Source of the DNA: Sphingobacteriia bacterium
Lineage (GTDB): Bacteria; Bacteroidota; Bacteroidia; Bacteroidales; UBA7960
Length of the DNA: 32,062 bases
Direction of reading: 5' to 3'
Assembly (NCBI GenBank): GCA_011390785.1
Contig: JAABRR010000043.1
Coordinates: forward strand, 1-32,062
Part shown: positions 7,562-15,993 of the stretch, in pieces
How positions within the stretch are numbered: position 1 is the first letter of the stretch
Layout: each line of letters opens with the position of its first letter
Made by a program: the position numbers and the translations under genes
Notes under the pieces: generated by a model
The model's input: the letters and a program-made list of their open reading frames with translations, nothing else
Database searches by the model: none
Told to the model about the DNA's origin: nothing

Positions 7562-10177
7562 ATGGATAAAATAAAACACCACTCTCACAAATTAAATACT
7601 TACTCATTCCTGTTTATCCCTATATCGATCTGGATCCTTTTGGGGTTGAGCGTTTCAGCACAAATCCCCACCGGTTATTACGATGATGCAGACGGATTAA
7701 CCGGCCCAGAGTTAAAAACAGCACTAAAAAACATCATAGACAACCACAATTCACTGGATTACGGCACCTTATGGATTGCTTTTGAAGATACCGACAAAAA
7801 AGCCAATGGCAAGGTTTGGGATATGTATTCAGATATTCCTGGGGGCACACCCCCCTACGAGTTTACTTTTGGTTCTGATCAGTGCGGCAATTACAGTGGA
7901 GAAGGCGATTGCTACAACCGCGAGCATTCGTTTCCAAGAAGCTGGTTTAATGATGCTTATCCCATGGAATCAGACTTGTTTCATATTGTTGCTACCGATG
8001 GCTATGTGAACGGACAAAGAGGCAGTTTTCCATTTGGTGAAGTGGGCTCAGCAACCTGGACATCGCTTAATGGGTCTAAAAAAGGAAACAGCAGTTATCC
8101 CGGCTATTCGGGAACTGTTTTCGAACCCATTGACGAATACAAAGGAGATTTTGCCCGGGGCTATTTTTATATGGTTACCCGGTATGAGGATGAAGTTTCA
8201 ACGTGGAACTCTCCCATGCTAAATGGATCCGATTTCCCCGCTTTTTCTGAATGGGCGCTAAGCATGCTTTTAGAATGGCATGAACAAGACCCCGTAAGCA
8301 TCAAAGAAGTAAACCGAAACAATGCCATTTATCTTTGGCAAAACAACCGAAATCCTTTTATTGACAATCCGCTATATGTAGAAATGATCTGGGGAGACGA
8401 GAACCCACCGGTGACATTTACCTCTGTGCCTGTCACAACCATACATGCCGGAAGTAATTATTCCTACAGCATTACGGCCAGTGGCGGTAATGGAAGCCCT
8501 GTTATGGTGAGTTATACACAAAAGCCTGATTGGCTTACTTTTTCAGGTGGAAGCGCTGGTGCAGCAACCCTTTCGGGCACTCCAACTGAAGCAGATGAGG
8601 GATTTCATCAGGTTGAACTTACGGCCACCGATGGTGAAACGGTTGCTGAGCAATCTATTAACATTGAAGTGGTGATTGAAGTACCGGAAATTATTTTCGT
8701 TTCATTGCCCATTATTACAACGATTACTGGCCAGCAGTATTCTTATACCGTTGAGGTAACAGTAGATGGTGCTTCTTCCATGGAAGTTGAATTCCGCGGA
8801 ACAACCATCCCCACCTGGTTAAACCTGAACGATCAGAACAATGGCACTGCAATGCTTTTTGGCGCCCCGACATTGGATGACGTTGGACCTAATGATGTGG
8901 AAATTACCGCCATTTTTGGAGAATACGAAGCTACCCAATCTTTCACCATTCAGGTAAATGAAGCAGGAGGTGGAGCATCGTTTACTGAAACATTTACACA
9001 GATGCCATCCGCCAACAGTGCATACGTAAATCGAAGCTGGATTGGCGATCATGGCATTGAATGGAATGCTACCCAGGCCCGTACCGATCTGCAAATTGAT
9101 GGCAGAGCCCTTTGTTTTAAAGATTCCGGAGAACCCTACCTGATTTCGGATTCCTTAACCGGCGGTATCATGTCGGTTTCTTTTGATCATCAACAGAAAT
9201 TTTCGGGCTCAGGAGGTGCTTTTACCCTGTTTATTAACGACCAACAAGTGGGTGAACCTGTTTTGGTAACGACAGACATTGGATCAGCCAGTTTCAACAC
9301 CATCAATATCAGTGGCGATTTTGTGATCAAAGTGGTTTCTAACGGTCAATCCCGTGTTGCCATCGACAACCTTTTCTGGACAAGAATGGAAAGCCTGGTT
9401 CAGGCCCCGGTTTTTGGAAACATTTACCATACACCTGATCGCCCCATGCAGGATGAAGAAGTAACTTTTACATCCGAAATTTCAGATCCTGACGGAACCA
9501 TAGCATCTGCTGTTTTGCATTACGGAAATACAAGTGGTAGTCCTGATCAACAAATAGCCATGACATGGAATTCTGGAAATGCCTGGCAAACTTCTACCAC
9601 CCTGCCACTGATATTTGGTGATGTCTTCTATCATATAGAAGCTACAGACAATGATGACAATACATCAAGAAGTCCTGAATTTATCATTATACCAGCCACT
9701 CCCCTGCCCGACCGCATCCTTACCATCAACACCGAAGGCAGCGGAACTACCGATCCGGAAGCAGGGACTCATTACTACCTGAGCGGAACAGTTGTAGACA
9801 TCAATGCTACGCCAGCAGAAGGCTGGGTGTTTGAAAAATGGGAGTTTACTGGTTCGGAATCTACCAACCTGCCCCTGCAAATCACTATGGATGATGATTA
9901 TACCATTACGGCTCACTTTTTAGACGCTACATCTACGACCAACCTGTTGATCCCTGTTAATTCAGTTTATCCTAATCCATTTAATGAGCAGCTAACCATA
10001 ACTAATGGCTCGGCGGTAAAGCGAATTACAATTATCAATTCTTTGGGGCAGGCAGTTTTAATAAAAGCATTTCCGGGAGATCAAATTGACACCCAATTCC
10101 TTAAGCACGGTCTATACCTGGTAAAAATGGAGACCCTTGATGGTAAGTTCCTTACAATAAAGGCTTTTAAGAACTGA
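7562..10177 (+). CDS. T9SS-exported endonuclease I family protein
   Basis: An 871-residue secreted nuclease. I chose the ATG at 7562, not the upstream frame opening at 7451, because it gives a proper signal peptide (membrane segment about residues 14-32, then SVSAQ) and follows a -7 box. Residues about 35-278 are endonuclease I (EndA/NucM): CYNREHSFPRSWF has the catalytic His122, followed by DLFHIVATDGYVNGQRG and RNPFIDNP. Two putative Ig-like domains follow (about 283-372, 376-474), then a jelly-roll-like region (about 478-615), an Ig-like region (about 620-710), a bacterial repeat domain with GWVFEKWEF (about 718-785) and a T9SS type A sorting domain (VYPNPFNEQLTI to the end). It should degrade DNA outside the cell for nutrient release, biofilm remodelling or both. 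No partner gene is in the same operon. Confidence 0.9.
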   Translation: MDKIKHHSHKLNTYSFLFIPISIWILLGLSVSAQIPTGYYDDADGLTGPELKTALKNIIDNHNSLDYGTLWIAFEDTDKKANGKVWDMYSDIPGGTPPYEFTFGSDQCGNYSGEGDCYNREHSFPRSWFNDAYPMESDLFHIVATDGYVNGQRGSFPFGEVGSATWTSLNGSKKGNSSYPGYSGTVFEPIDEYKGDFARGYFYMVTRYEDEVSTWNSPMLNGSDFPAFSEWALSMLLEWHEQDPVSIKEVNRNNAIYLWQNNRNPFIDNPLYVEMIWGDENPPVTFTSVPVTTIHAGSNYSYSITASGGNGSPVMVSYTQKPDWLTFSGGSAGAATLSGTPTEADEGFHQVELTATDGETVAEQSINIEVVIEVPEIIFVSLPIITTITGQQYSYTVEVTVDGASSMEVEFRGTTIPTWLNLNDQNNGTAMLFGAPTLDDVGPNDVEITAIFGEYEATQSFTIQVNEAGGGASFTETFTQMPSANSAYVNRSWIGDHGIEWNATQARTDLQIDGRALCFKDSGEPYLISDSLTGGIMSVSFDHQQKFSGSGGAFTLFINDQQVGEPVLVTTDIGSASFNTINISGDFVIKVVSNGQSRVAIDNLFWTRMESLVQAPVFGNIYHTPDRPMQDEEVTFTSEISDPDGTIASAVLHYGNTSGSPDQQIAMTWNSGNAWQTSTTLPLIFGDVFYHIEATDNDDNTSRSPEFIIIPATPLPDRILTINTEGSGTTDPEAGTHYYLSGTVVDINATPAEGWVFEKWEFTGSESTNLPLQITMDDDYTITAHFLDATSTTNLLIPVNSVYPNPFNEQLTITNGSAVKRITIINSLGQAVLIKAFPGDQIDTQFLKHGLYLVKMETLDGKFLTIKAFKN

Positions 10178-10235
10178 CACAAAAACTCACCATAACTAAT
10201 TGTAAGTAATGGCTGAGCTAACAAATACGCTAGTG

Positions 10236-10250
10236 TAGCCCTACGGGCTA
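10236..10250. repeat. Short hairpin TAGCCC-TAC-GGGCTA between convergent genes
   Basis: A perfect 6-bp stem with a 3-nt loop lies 58 bp after the endonuclease stop and 5 bp after the stop of the convergent 81-residue gene. No T-tract follows on either strand, so it is a weak terminator at best. It resembles short intergenic palindromes common in Bacteroidota genomes. Confidence 0.5.
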
Positions 10251-10255
10251 TCATT

Positions 10256-10501
10256 TCACGCCACATCAATTTCAGAGAATAGCGTAACCGTTGATTTATC
10301 CTGGTCAAATGTTTTTTTCAATTGGTGCAATTCATCCTGCAGGTGTTTTATTTTATTTTCCCGCATTTTAATGCCTTCAATATCTTCTGTTTGCTCGATT
10401 TTCCCTTCATGGAAGCGGATTTTCACCTGGATGAGTTGTGTCAGCAGGTCTATTGCGTCCTGATGAGAATAGGTACCGTCAATCAGTTGAATTTTTATCA
10501 T
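10256..10501 (-). CDS. Small hypothetical protein (81 aa)
   Basis: An 81-residue, charged, probably cytoplasmic protein with no signal peptide or membrane segment. The N-terminus MIKIQLIDGTYSHQDAIDLL looks like a short beta-strand and helix. Residues about 25-68 (VKIRFHEGKIEQTEDIEGIK onward, through RENKIKHLQDELHQLKKTFD) are predicted helical and may form a coiled coil. It resembles small conserved Bacteroidota proteins I recall without an assigned function. It lies 121 bp downstream of icd on the same strand but beyond icd's terminator, so it is probably transcribed on its own. Codon use and the lack of a competing frame support a real gene. Function unknown. Confidence 0.65.
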   Translation of the reverse strand: MIKIQLIDGTYSHQDAIDLLTQLIQVKIRFHEGKIEQTEDIEGIKMRENKIKHLQDELHQLKKTFDQDKSTVTLFSEIDVA

Positions 10502-10542
10502 GGTGAATTATGTTTTAGTTGAATAGCCTATATCTATATAAA

Positions 10543-10598
10543 ATTAAAAAACATCCACCAGAAAAACCAAAAATACATTGATTTCCCGGTGGATGTTT
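10543..10598 (-). terminator. Terminator after isocitrate dehydrogenase
   Basis: On the minus strand AAACATCCACC (10598-10588) pairs perfectly with GGTGGATGTTT (10559-10549) across a 28-nt loop and is followed by TTTTTAATTTTA. It starts 25 bp past the icd stop codon. Confidence 0.7.
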
Positions 10599-10622
10599 CA
10601 GGGTTTCGGTTCAACCAGACTA

Positions 10623-12059
10623 TTACTGGCCCTGTCCCAGAGAGAAAGCCTGACGGCCATCAAATGAATACAGGTTTTCAGTTTTCACCACATCAATACC
10701 TTTATCTTCGGCATTGGAAAGTAGCTGAATAATATCAGATTTGGTGATAGTTTCACCCTCAACGGGTTTGAAACGACATCTCCAATGGTCGGTGCAGAAG
10801 GTTTCTTCAAAACCATCAGGCCAGACTTTGATACCCCTGTTGGTGATCATGGAAAGTTTAACACCAGCTATTTCTACCCTTTTAAGTTTTTCAGCTATTT
10901 CATCGGGGTTATATCCGTTCCAGTGCACAAAAAGGTCAACGCCCAAAAGTTCTTTTTTAGCGGGGGTTTTCCGTATGTATTTGGGAAGTTTCAGCTCTGA
11001 ATCTTTGGCATAGAATACTTCCTTCAGTTTTGATGGCTTTTGGCCAATATTGGCAATTACAGCATCGGCAAATTCTTTGGTACCCACTTTTTGATTACTG
11101 ATACCTTCCTTAAAAATATCGTAGGTATGTACACCATCTTCAATGGTTTTAAGCCAGGCGTTCTGCACTTTTTCAGCCACTTCAGTCTGGCCAATATGAA
11201 CAAGCATCTGAATAGCCCCTTGCAGCAAACCAGAAGGGTTGGCCAGGTTTTGTCCGGCTCTTCGTGGCGCGGAACCATGGATAGCTTCAAACATGGCACA
11301 GGTTTCACCAATATTGGCAGAACCGGCCAAACCTACCGAACCGGCTATCTGTGCAGCCACATCAGAAAGAACATCACCGTAAAGGTTGGGCATAACAATC
11401 ACGTCAAATATTTCAGGGGTGTCGGCAAGTTTTGCGGCACCAATATCGATGATCCAATGTTCATTTTCAATTTCGGGGTATTCTTTGGCAACTTCATCAA
11501 AAACCTGGTGGAAAAGGCCATCGGTTTGCTTCATAATGTTGTCCTTGGTGAAGCAGGTTACTTTTTTGCGGCCATACTGTTTGGCATATTCAAAAGCATA
11601 TCTTACGATTTTTTCTGACCCGGGCCTACTGATCAGTTTCAGGCATTGTACCACTTCGTCGGTTTGCTGGTGCTCGATGCCAGCATAGAGATCTTCTTCA
11701 TTTTCGCGAACGATTACCACATCCATGTCAGGGTGTTTGGTACGAACAAATGGGTCGAAACTAATGCAGGGACGAATATTGGCATATAAACCCAGAAATT
11801 TCCTGGTAGTCACATTCAAACTCTTATACCCTCCACCCTGCGGGGTAGTAATGGGTGCTTTCAGGAAAATTTTGTTCCTGCGGATTGTGTCCCAAGATTC
11901 AGGGGCGATTCCGGCAGTATTGCCCGACAGGTAAACCTGCTCTCCCACAGCTATTTCGTCAATTTCCAGTTCTGCACCAGCTGCCATAATAATACGCAGG
12001 GTAGCATCCATAATTTCAGGGCCAATACCATCACCCTTTGCTACTGTAATTCTTGTCAT
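10623..12059 (-). CDS. icd: Isocitrate dehydrogenase (Thermus-type, extended C-terminus)
   Basis: A 478-residue enzyme of the isocitrate/isopropylmalate dehydrogenase family. It oxidises and decarboxylates isocitrate to 2-oxoglutarate in the TCA cycle. Key sequences: GDGIGPEIMDA at 9-19, the substrate loop SLNVTTRKFLGLYANIRP at 80-97, VIVRENEEDLYAGIEH at 115-130, the metal-binding region DVIVMPNLYGDVLSD (about 217-231), and EAIHGSAPRRAGQNLANP near the cofactor site. Residues beyond about 340 form the extra C-terminal domain typical of the longer Thermus-like IDHs (FVHWNGYNPDEIAEKLK, ITNRGIKVWPDG). NAD versus NADP preference is not decided here. The gene is transcribed alone; the selenium operon ends 144 bp upstream on the same strand, and a hairpin terminator follows. 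Confidence 0.93.
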   Translation of the reverse strand: MTRITVAKGDGIGPEIMDATLRIIMAAGAELEIDEIAVGEQVYLSGNTAGIAPESWDTIRRNKIFLKAPITTPQGGGYKSLNVTTRKFLGLYANIRPCISFDPFVRTKHPDMDVVIVRENEEDLYAGIEHQQTDEVVQCLKLISRPGSEKIVRYAFEYAKQYGRKKVTCFTKDNIMKQTDGLFHQVFDEVAKEYPEIENEHWIIDIGAAKLADTPEIFDVIVMPNLYGDVLSDVAAQIAGSVGLAGSANIGETCAMFEAIHGSAPRRAGQNLANPSGLLQGAIQMLVHIGQTEVAEKVQNAWLKTIEDGVHTYDIFKEGISNQKVGTKEFADAVIANIGQKPSKLKEVFYAKDSELKLPKYIRKTPAKKELLGVDLFVHWNGYNPDEIAEKLKRVEIAGVKLSMITNRGIKVWPDGFEETFCTDHWRCRFKPVEGETITKSDIIQLLSNAEDKGIDVVKTENLYSFDGRQAFSLGQGQ

Positions 12060-12203
12060 GTTTGTTTGTTTTAAAATTTTATTTCTACAAATTTTAATTT
12101 ACTCACCTATTTAAATGATATTAACTCAAAAATGTTTTCCACGAAACAAAGAAAACCCAAACAAAATAAAATCTGAAGGGAATGGATGAAAAACCAATGC
12201 TCC

Positions 12204-14417
12204 TTAACCGGAAACTTCTATTCTTTTGCTTCCCTTAGGCACTATTTCGCCAATTTCCCAGGCCTGTTGGTTGTATTGTGATGCCAGTTCTGCCATATAT
12301 TTACCGGCAGAGTCGGCATCCATAGCGATGAGCAGTCCTCCGGATGTTTGCGCATCGGCAAGAATTAGTTTTTGCACTTCAGAAATACCTTCCGACCAGA
12401 AAACATGTTCACTAACAAACTGGAGATTATTGTGACTACCGCCGGGAATAGCACCTGCCATGGCCAGTTCATAAACGCCATCAATAACAGGTACATCAGC
12501 AAAACTGATCCGACAGGAAGCATCTGAAGCAGCAATCATTTCATTGAGATGCCCCAGCAATCCAAAACCGGTAACATCAGTACAGGCATGCACAGGATAA
12601 TTCTGCATAACAGATGCTGCGTTGGCATTCAGCAAAATCATTACATCGAGAGCTGCCCGGGCAATTTCATCGCTGGCAAGGTTACGTTTTACTGAGGTGG
12701 AGATTATACCCGTACCGATGGGTTTGGTAAGGATGAGTACATCTCCGGGTTTTGCCCCGCCGTTGGTCAGCAACTTGTTCGGATCAACCAAACCGCTTAC
12801 CACCATACCAAACTTGGGTTCGGGATCGTCAACTGAATGTCCGCCTAAAATGCTGATACCTGCTTCAGTAGCTTTATCGGAAGCCCCTCTCAGAATATCC
12901 TTCAGCACCTGCATAGGCAACCGGTTACTGGGAAATCCAACAATATTAAGGGCAAAAAGGGGTTTGGCGCCCATGGCATATATATCGCTCAGCGCATTGG
13001 CAGCAGCAATGGCACCAAAGGAATAAGGATCGTCAACAATCGGGGTGAAGAAATCGAGCGTTTGCACCAACGCCATGGTATCACTGAGACGGTAAACAGC
13101 AGCATCGTCGGAAGTAGCAGTTCCCACCAACACATTCGGATCAAAAACAGGAGGTAAATCCTGCAACACTTTCTCGAGGTATTGCGGCCTGATCTTGCAG
13201 GCACATCCCAGCCCTTGTGTGTATCGGGTAAGCTTAATTTCTCCGGTTTCAGGAATATCATCAGAAGATACATCAACGGAATCGGGCATCAGCCTGCCAA
13301 CCGCTTCAATAATCATCTGAGCAGCTGTTTTGATTTCCTGCTCCGATGTTTTTTTGCCGGTTGTAAATCGGATGGTTCCTTTGGCAAAATCCAGCGGTAC
13401 TTTCATCGCCATTAAAACAGGTGAAATATCCACACTATCAGTATGGCAGGCAGCTCCGGCGGAAGCGGCAATTCCGGAAAGTTCATCGAGCAAAACGTTG
13501 GCTTCCAGTCCCGGAAAGCTGATATTTAGCGTATTGGGCAGCCTGAGATCGGGGTGGCCATTAAGTTTAATTTGGGGCAAAGCTTCCTGCAACAGACCAT
13601 ACAGCAGATCGCGGGTTGATTTCATGGTACGGGTGTTTTGCTCAAAATCGCGGAGAGCAATTTCGGCAGCTTTTCCCAAACCGGCAATTTCGAGCACGTT
13701 TTCAGTCCCGGCCCTCAGGTTTTGCTCATGATTGGCACCATGCATCAGTTTTTGCAATTGCAGCCCACGTTTTACGTACAAGACTCCCACCCCTTTGGGT
13801 GCATAGAACTTATGCCCGGCCAGACTCAACAGATCTACTCCCATTTCTTTCACATCAATGTGGATTTTCCCGGCAGATTGCGCCGCATCGCAATGAAAAA
13901 CAATACCCTGTTTTTTTGCCAGTGCGCCAATCTCTTCTACAGGCTGTATGGCTCCCGTTTCGTTGTTGGCGTGCATAATGCTGATAAGAATGGTACCAGG
14001 CATTATTGCCTTTTCCACATCCGCCGTATCCACAATACCCCATCCATTTACAGGCAACCATGTAACAGAAAACCCCTGCGACTCCAGGAAAAGACAAACT
14101 TCTGTAACAGCAGGATGTTCAATTTGTGAAGTGATGATATGGCTCCCCTTATGGCGGTTCTGGTAAGCAATTCCCTTTATAGCGTAGTTATTGGCTTCGG
14201 TGCCACCACTGGTAAAAATCACTTCATCAGGAAAACAGTTGATTAGTTCTGCAATTTGTCTGCGGGCCAGTTCTACTGCCTTTTTGGTTTGCACCCCATA
14301 CAAATGAGCACTGGAAGGGTTTCCAAAATGCTGATCCAGAAAGGGTTGCATTACATCTTTTACGGCAGGATCGATGGGTGTGGTAGCATTATAATCAAGA
14401 TAAATGGGATTTTGCAT
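12204..14417 (-). CDS. selD: Cysteine desulfurase-selenophosphate synthetase fusion (NifS-like/SelD)
   Basis: A 737-residue two-enzyme protein. Residues 1-about 378 are a class V cysteine desulfurase/selenocysteine lyase-like enzyme: substrate-binding SGGTEANN (70-77), HCDAAQSAGK (175-184), PLP lysine Lys203 in LAGHKFYAPKG, and active-site Cys324 in SAGAACHTDS. A short acidic linker (about 379-392) leads to SelD (about 393-737): GLGCACK with Cys405 and Lys408, equivalent to E. coli SelD Cys17 and Lys20; TSDDAAVY (436-442) and TLDFFTPIVDDPY for metal-ATP binding. The key SelD residue is an ordinary Cys (TGT), not selenocysteine. The protein could mobilise Se from selenocysteine and convert it to selenophosphate in one chain. 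The gene starts 9 bp after the selU stop, so the two are co-transcribed. No selA, selB or selC is visible. Confidence 0.95.
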   Translation of the reverse strand: MQNPIYLDYNATTPIDPAVKDVMQPFLDQHFGNPSSAHLYGVQTKKAVELARRQIAELINCFPDEVIFTSGGTEANNYAIKGIAYQNRHKGSHIITSQIEHPAVTEVCLFLESQGFSVTWLPVNGWGIVDTADVEKAIMPGTILISIMHANNETGAIQPVEEIGALAKKQGIVFHCDAAQSAGKIHIDVKEMGVDLLSLAGHKFYAPKGVGVLYVKRGLQLQKLMHGANHEQNLRAGTENVLEIAGLGKAAEIALRDFEQNTRTMKSTRDLLYGLLQEALPQIKLNGHPDLRLPNTLNISFPGLEANVLLDELSGIAASAGAACHTDSVDISPVLMAMKVPLDFAKGTIRFTTGKKTSEQEIKTAAQMIIEAVGRLMPDSVDVSSDDIPETGEIKLTRYTQGLGCACKIRPQYLEKVLQDLPPVFDPNVLVGTATSDDAAVYRLSDTMALVQTLDFFTPIVDDPYSFGAIAAANALSDIYAMGAKPLFALNIVGFPSNRLPMQVLKDILRGASDKATEAGISILGGHSVDDPEPKFGMVVSGLVDPNKLLTNGGAKPGDVLILTKPIGTGIISTSVKRNLASDEIARAALDVMILLNANAASVMQNYPVHACTDVTGFGLLGHLNEMIAASDASCRISFADVPVIDGVYELAMAGAIPGGSHNNLQFVSEHVFWSEGISEVQKLILADAQTSGGLLIAMDADSAGKYMAELASQYNQQAWEIGEIVPKGSKRIEVSG

Positions 14418-14426
14418 ATTGAGATT

Positions 14427-15464
14427 TTACAATTCGGTAGTAGTAAGACTTTTTTTGAGCACCCATTGCGCATTTTCTGCAGCATCGGCTCCCGGGCAAT
14501 GAACATAATTGATATGGGAAGGAATTTTCTGGCTCAGGCCATGTGCATAGGTTTTATCATAATAATAAAGAACAATTTCAATGGCAGTGGCAAAATCATC
14601 CTGCTGAATGGCTTCAACCGCAGTTTTTACATGTTGACCACCCAACCTGCGACCAATCTTTTCTATGGATTCGCCGAGTAAATCTTTGGGGAATGAAGCA
14701 TAATCCTTTATGAGCCGCTGGATTCGCAGATCGTGGGGTATTTCTACACAAAAGATTTTCCCATCCTGTTTTTGCTGAAACAGTGGTTCTGGTATAAAAA
14801 TCCGGCCTATGTAGTGGCTTTCATCTTCGAGCCAAACAGGACGAGAAAGATCAAGTTTAAACCATTGATCGGCCAGGTCATTTTCGAACTGCTCATTGGA
14901 TGGTTGCGGCAATTCGCCTATGGCACCAAAAGCAGAACCTTTGTGGTGTGCCAGTCCTTCCAGATCGAGCACCTGCTGACCCATCGTTTGCATATGATGA
15001 AGAATCTCGGTCTTCCCCGACCCGGTCTTTCCTGAAACTACATGAATAATTGCAGGTCTTTCCCAGCTTGACCTGATATACTGGCGATAGCTTTTGTATC
15101 CGCCAATCAGGACAAATACATCAAAACCTGCCGTGCTAAGCAACCATGCCAGGCTTTCAGACCGCATACCACCGCGCCAGCAATGAATCAGGAGTTTTTT
15201 ATCCGGAGCAAGTTTCTGAGCTTCTTTTACATACCACTGCATCTTCTTTCCCACGAAACCCAGTCCTTCGAAAATGGCGGCTTCCCTACCCGACTTTTTA
15301 TAGATGGTTCCCACAATCTTTCTTTCTTCGTTATCAAAAAGGGGAAGACTCACAGCACCGGGAATATGTCCGTCAGCAAACTCTGCTGGTGAGCGTACAT
15401 CGAAAACCGACATCTGTGACCGCAGCGGTAAAAACTCTTCTATTTCAATGCGTTGCATTAGCAT
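14427..15464 (-). CDS. selU: tRNA 2-selenouridine synthase
   Basis: A 345-residue SelU/MnmH (YbbB). It replaces the sulfur of 2-thiouridine at tRNA wobble position 34 with selenium, using selenophosphate through a geranylated intermediate. Residues about 5-130 form a rhodanese domain (FDVRSPAEFADGHIPGA; LIHCWRGGMRSESLAW with Cys95). Residues about 138-345 form the P-loop domain, with Walker A GKTGSGKT at 145-152 and WLEDESHYIGRIFIP after it. Length is normal for the family. The start could be ATG 15464 or the second ATG at 15458; no Shine-Dalgarno separates them. It is the first gene of a two-gene operon with the desulfurase-SelD fusion, which should supply its selenophosphate. A small lipoprotein gene lies 55 bp upstream and may or may not be co-transcribed. 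Confidence 0.95.
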   Translation of the reverse strand: MLMQRIEIEEFLPLRSQMSVFDVRSPAEFADGHIPGAVSLPLFDNEERKIVGTIYKKSGREAAIFEGLGFVGKKMQWYVKEAQKLAPDKKLLIHCWRGGMRSESLAWLLSTAGFDVFVLIGGYKSYRQYIRSSWERPAIIHVVSGKTGSGKTEILHHMQTMGQQVLDLEGLAHHKGSAFGAIGELPQPSNEQFENDLADQWFKLDLSRPVWLEDESHYIGRIFIPEPLFQQKQDGKIFCVEIPHDLRIQRLIKDYASFPKDLLGESIEKIGRRLGGQHVKTAVEAIQQDDFATAIEIVLYYYDKTYAHGLSQKIPSHINYVHCPGADAAENAQWVLKKSLTTTEL

Positions 15465-15519
15465 TTGTTTAATATTTTAGATTAATTCTCCTAATGAAGA
15501 ATCCCAACATCAGAAAGCT

Positions 15520-15927
15520 TCACCGTGTAGCGGTTATCGAATGTGATCCACCACCACCCAATCCTCCCCACCGGATAAAGACCCTGAGATGTTCCGAATC
15601 TTCAAACTCTCCCGAAGAATAATTTGTAGCAAAACCTGACAGCACGCCTTCTTCATCAACTACAAGAGTAACATAATCATCTTCAAGGTAATGTATTACA
15701 ACTTCTTCTTCTGATGATCCTAAGGTAACTTCTCCCACATAACTGAAATTTTCTTCATTATAATATGAATCTGCCATATAAAATTCTGAAATGGTTACAT
15801 CGAAATTCCAATTACCCGTGTACTTTTCGCGATAATCCATGTTTTCATCTTCCGGCTGACACCCGGCAAAAACCAGGGAAAGCATCAAAATAAGCAGGAA
15901 TTGATTTTTTGACTTCATATTCAACAT
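15520..15927 (-). CDS. Small lipoprotein of unknown function
   Basis: A 135-residue protein. A lipoprotein signal (FLLILMLSLVFAGC, Cys23) is followed by QPEDENMDYREKYTGNWNFD, a layout common in small Bacteroidota lipoproteins with a lipocalin-like or beta-sandwich fold. The mature part is acidic, alternates like beta-strands and ends FIRWGGLGGGGSHSITATR. The start may be ATG 15927 or the in-frame ATG at 15918 (MKSKNQF), which leaves a more usual signal length. It lies 66 bp after the GH16 gene and 55 bp before selU, all on the minus strand. There is no specific functional clue. Confidence 0.75.
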   Translation of the reverse strand: MLNMKSKNQFLLILMLSLVFAGCQPEDENMDYREKYTGNWNFDVTISEFYMADSYYNEENFSYVGEVTLGSSEEEVVIHYLEDDYVTLVVDEEGVLSGFATNYSSGEFEDSEHLRVFIRWGGLGGGGSHSITATR

Positions 15928-15993
15928 ATTTAAAATTTATACTTGTTGGTTTTAAACCCAGGCAGATGGAAGGGAGATGAAAATCTTTCAGAA

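Noticed and set aside
11040-11618. 192-codon frame antisense to icd
   Set aside because: A shadow of the well-supported icd gene on the opposite strand; the translation has no family features.
12204-14417. Selenocysteine codon in SelD
   Set aside because: The catalytic position is TGT (Cys) and no in-frame UGA occurs before the true stop.
15520-15560. Possible frameshift at the Gly-rich C-terminus of the small lipoprotein
   Set aside because: The ending SHSITATR is a plausible beta-strand terminus and no other frame continues it better.
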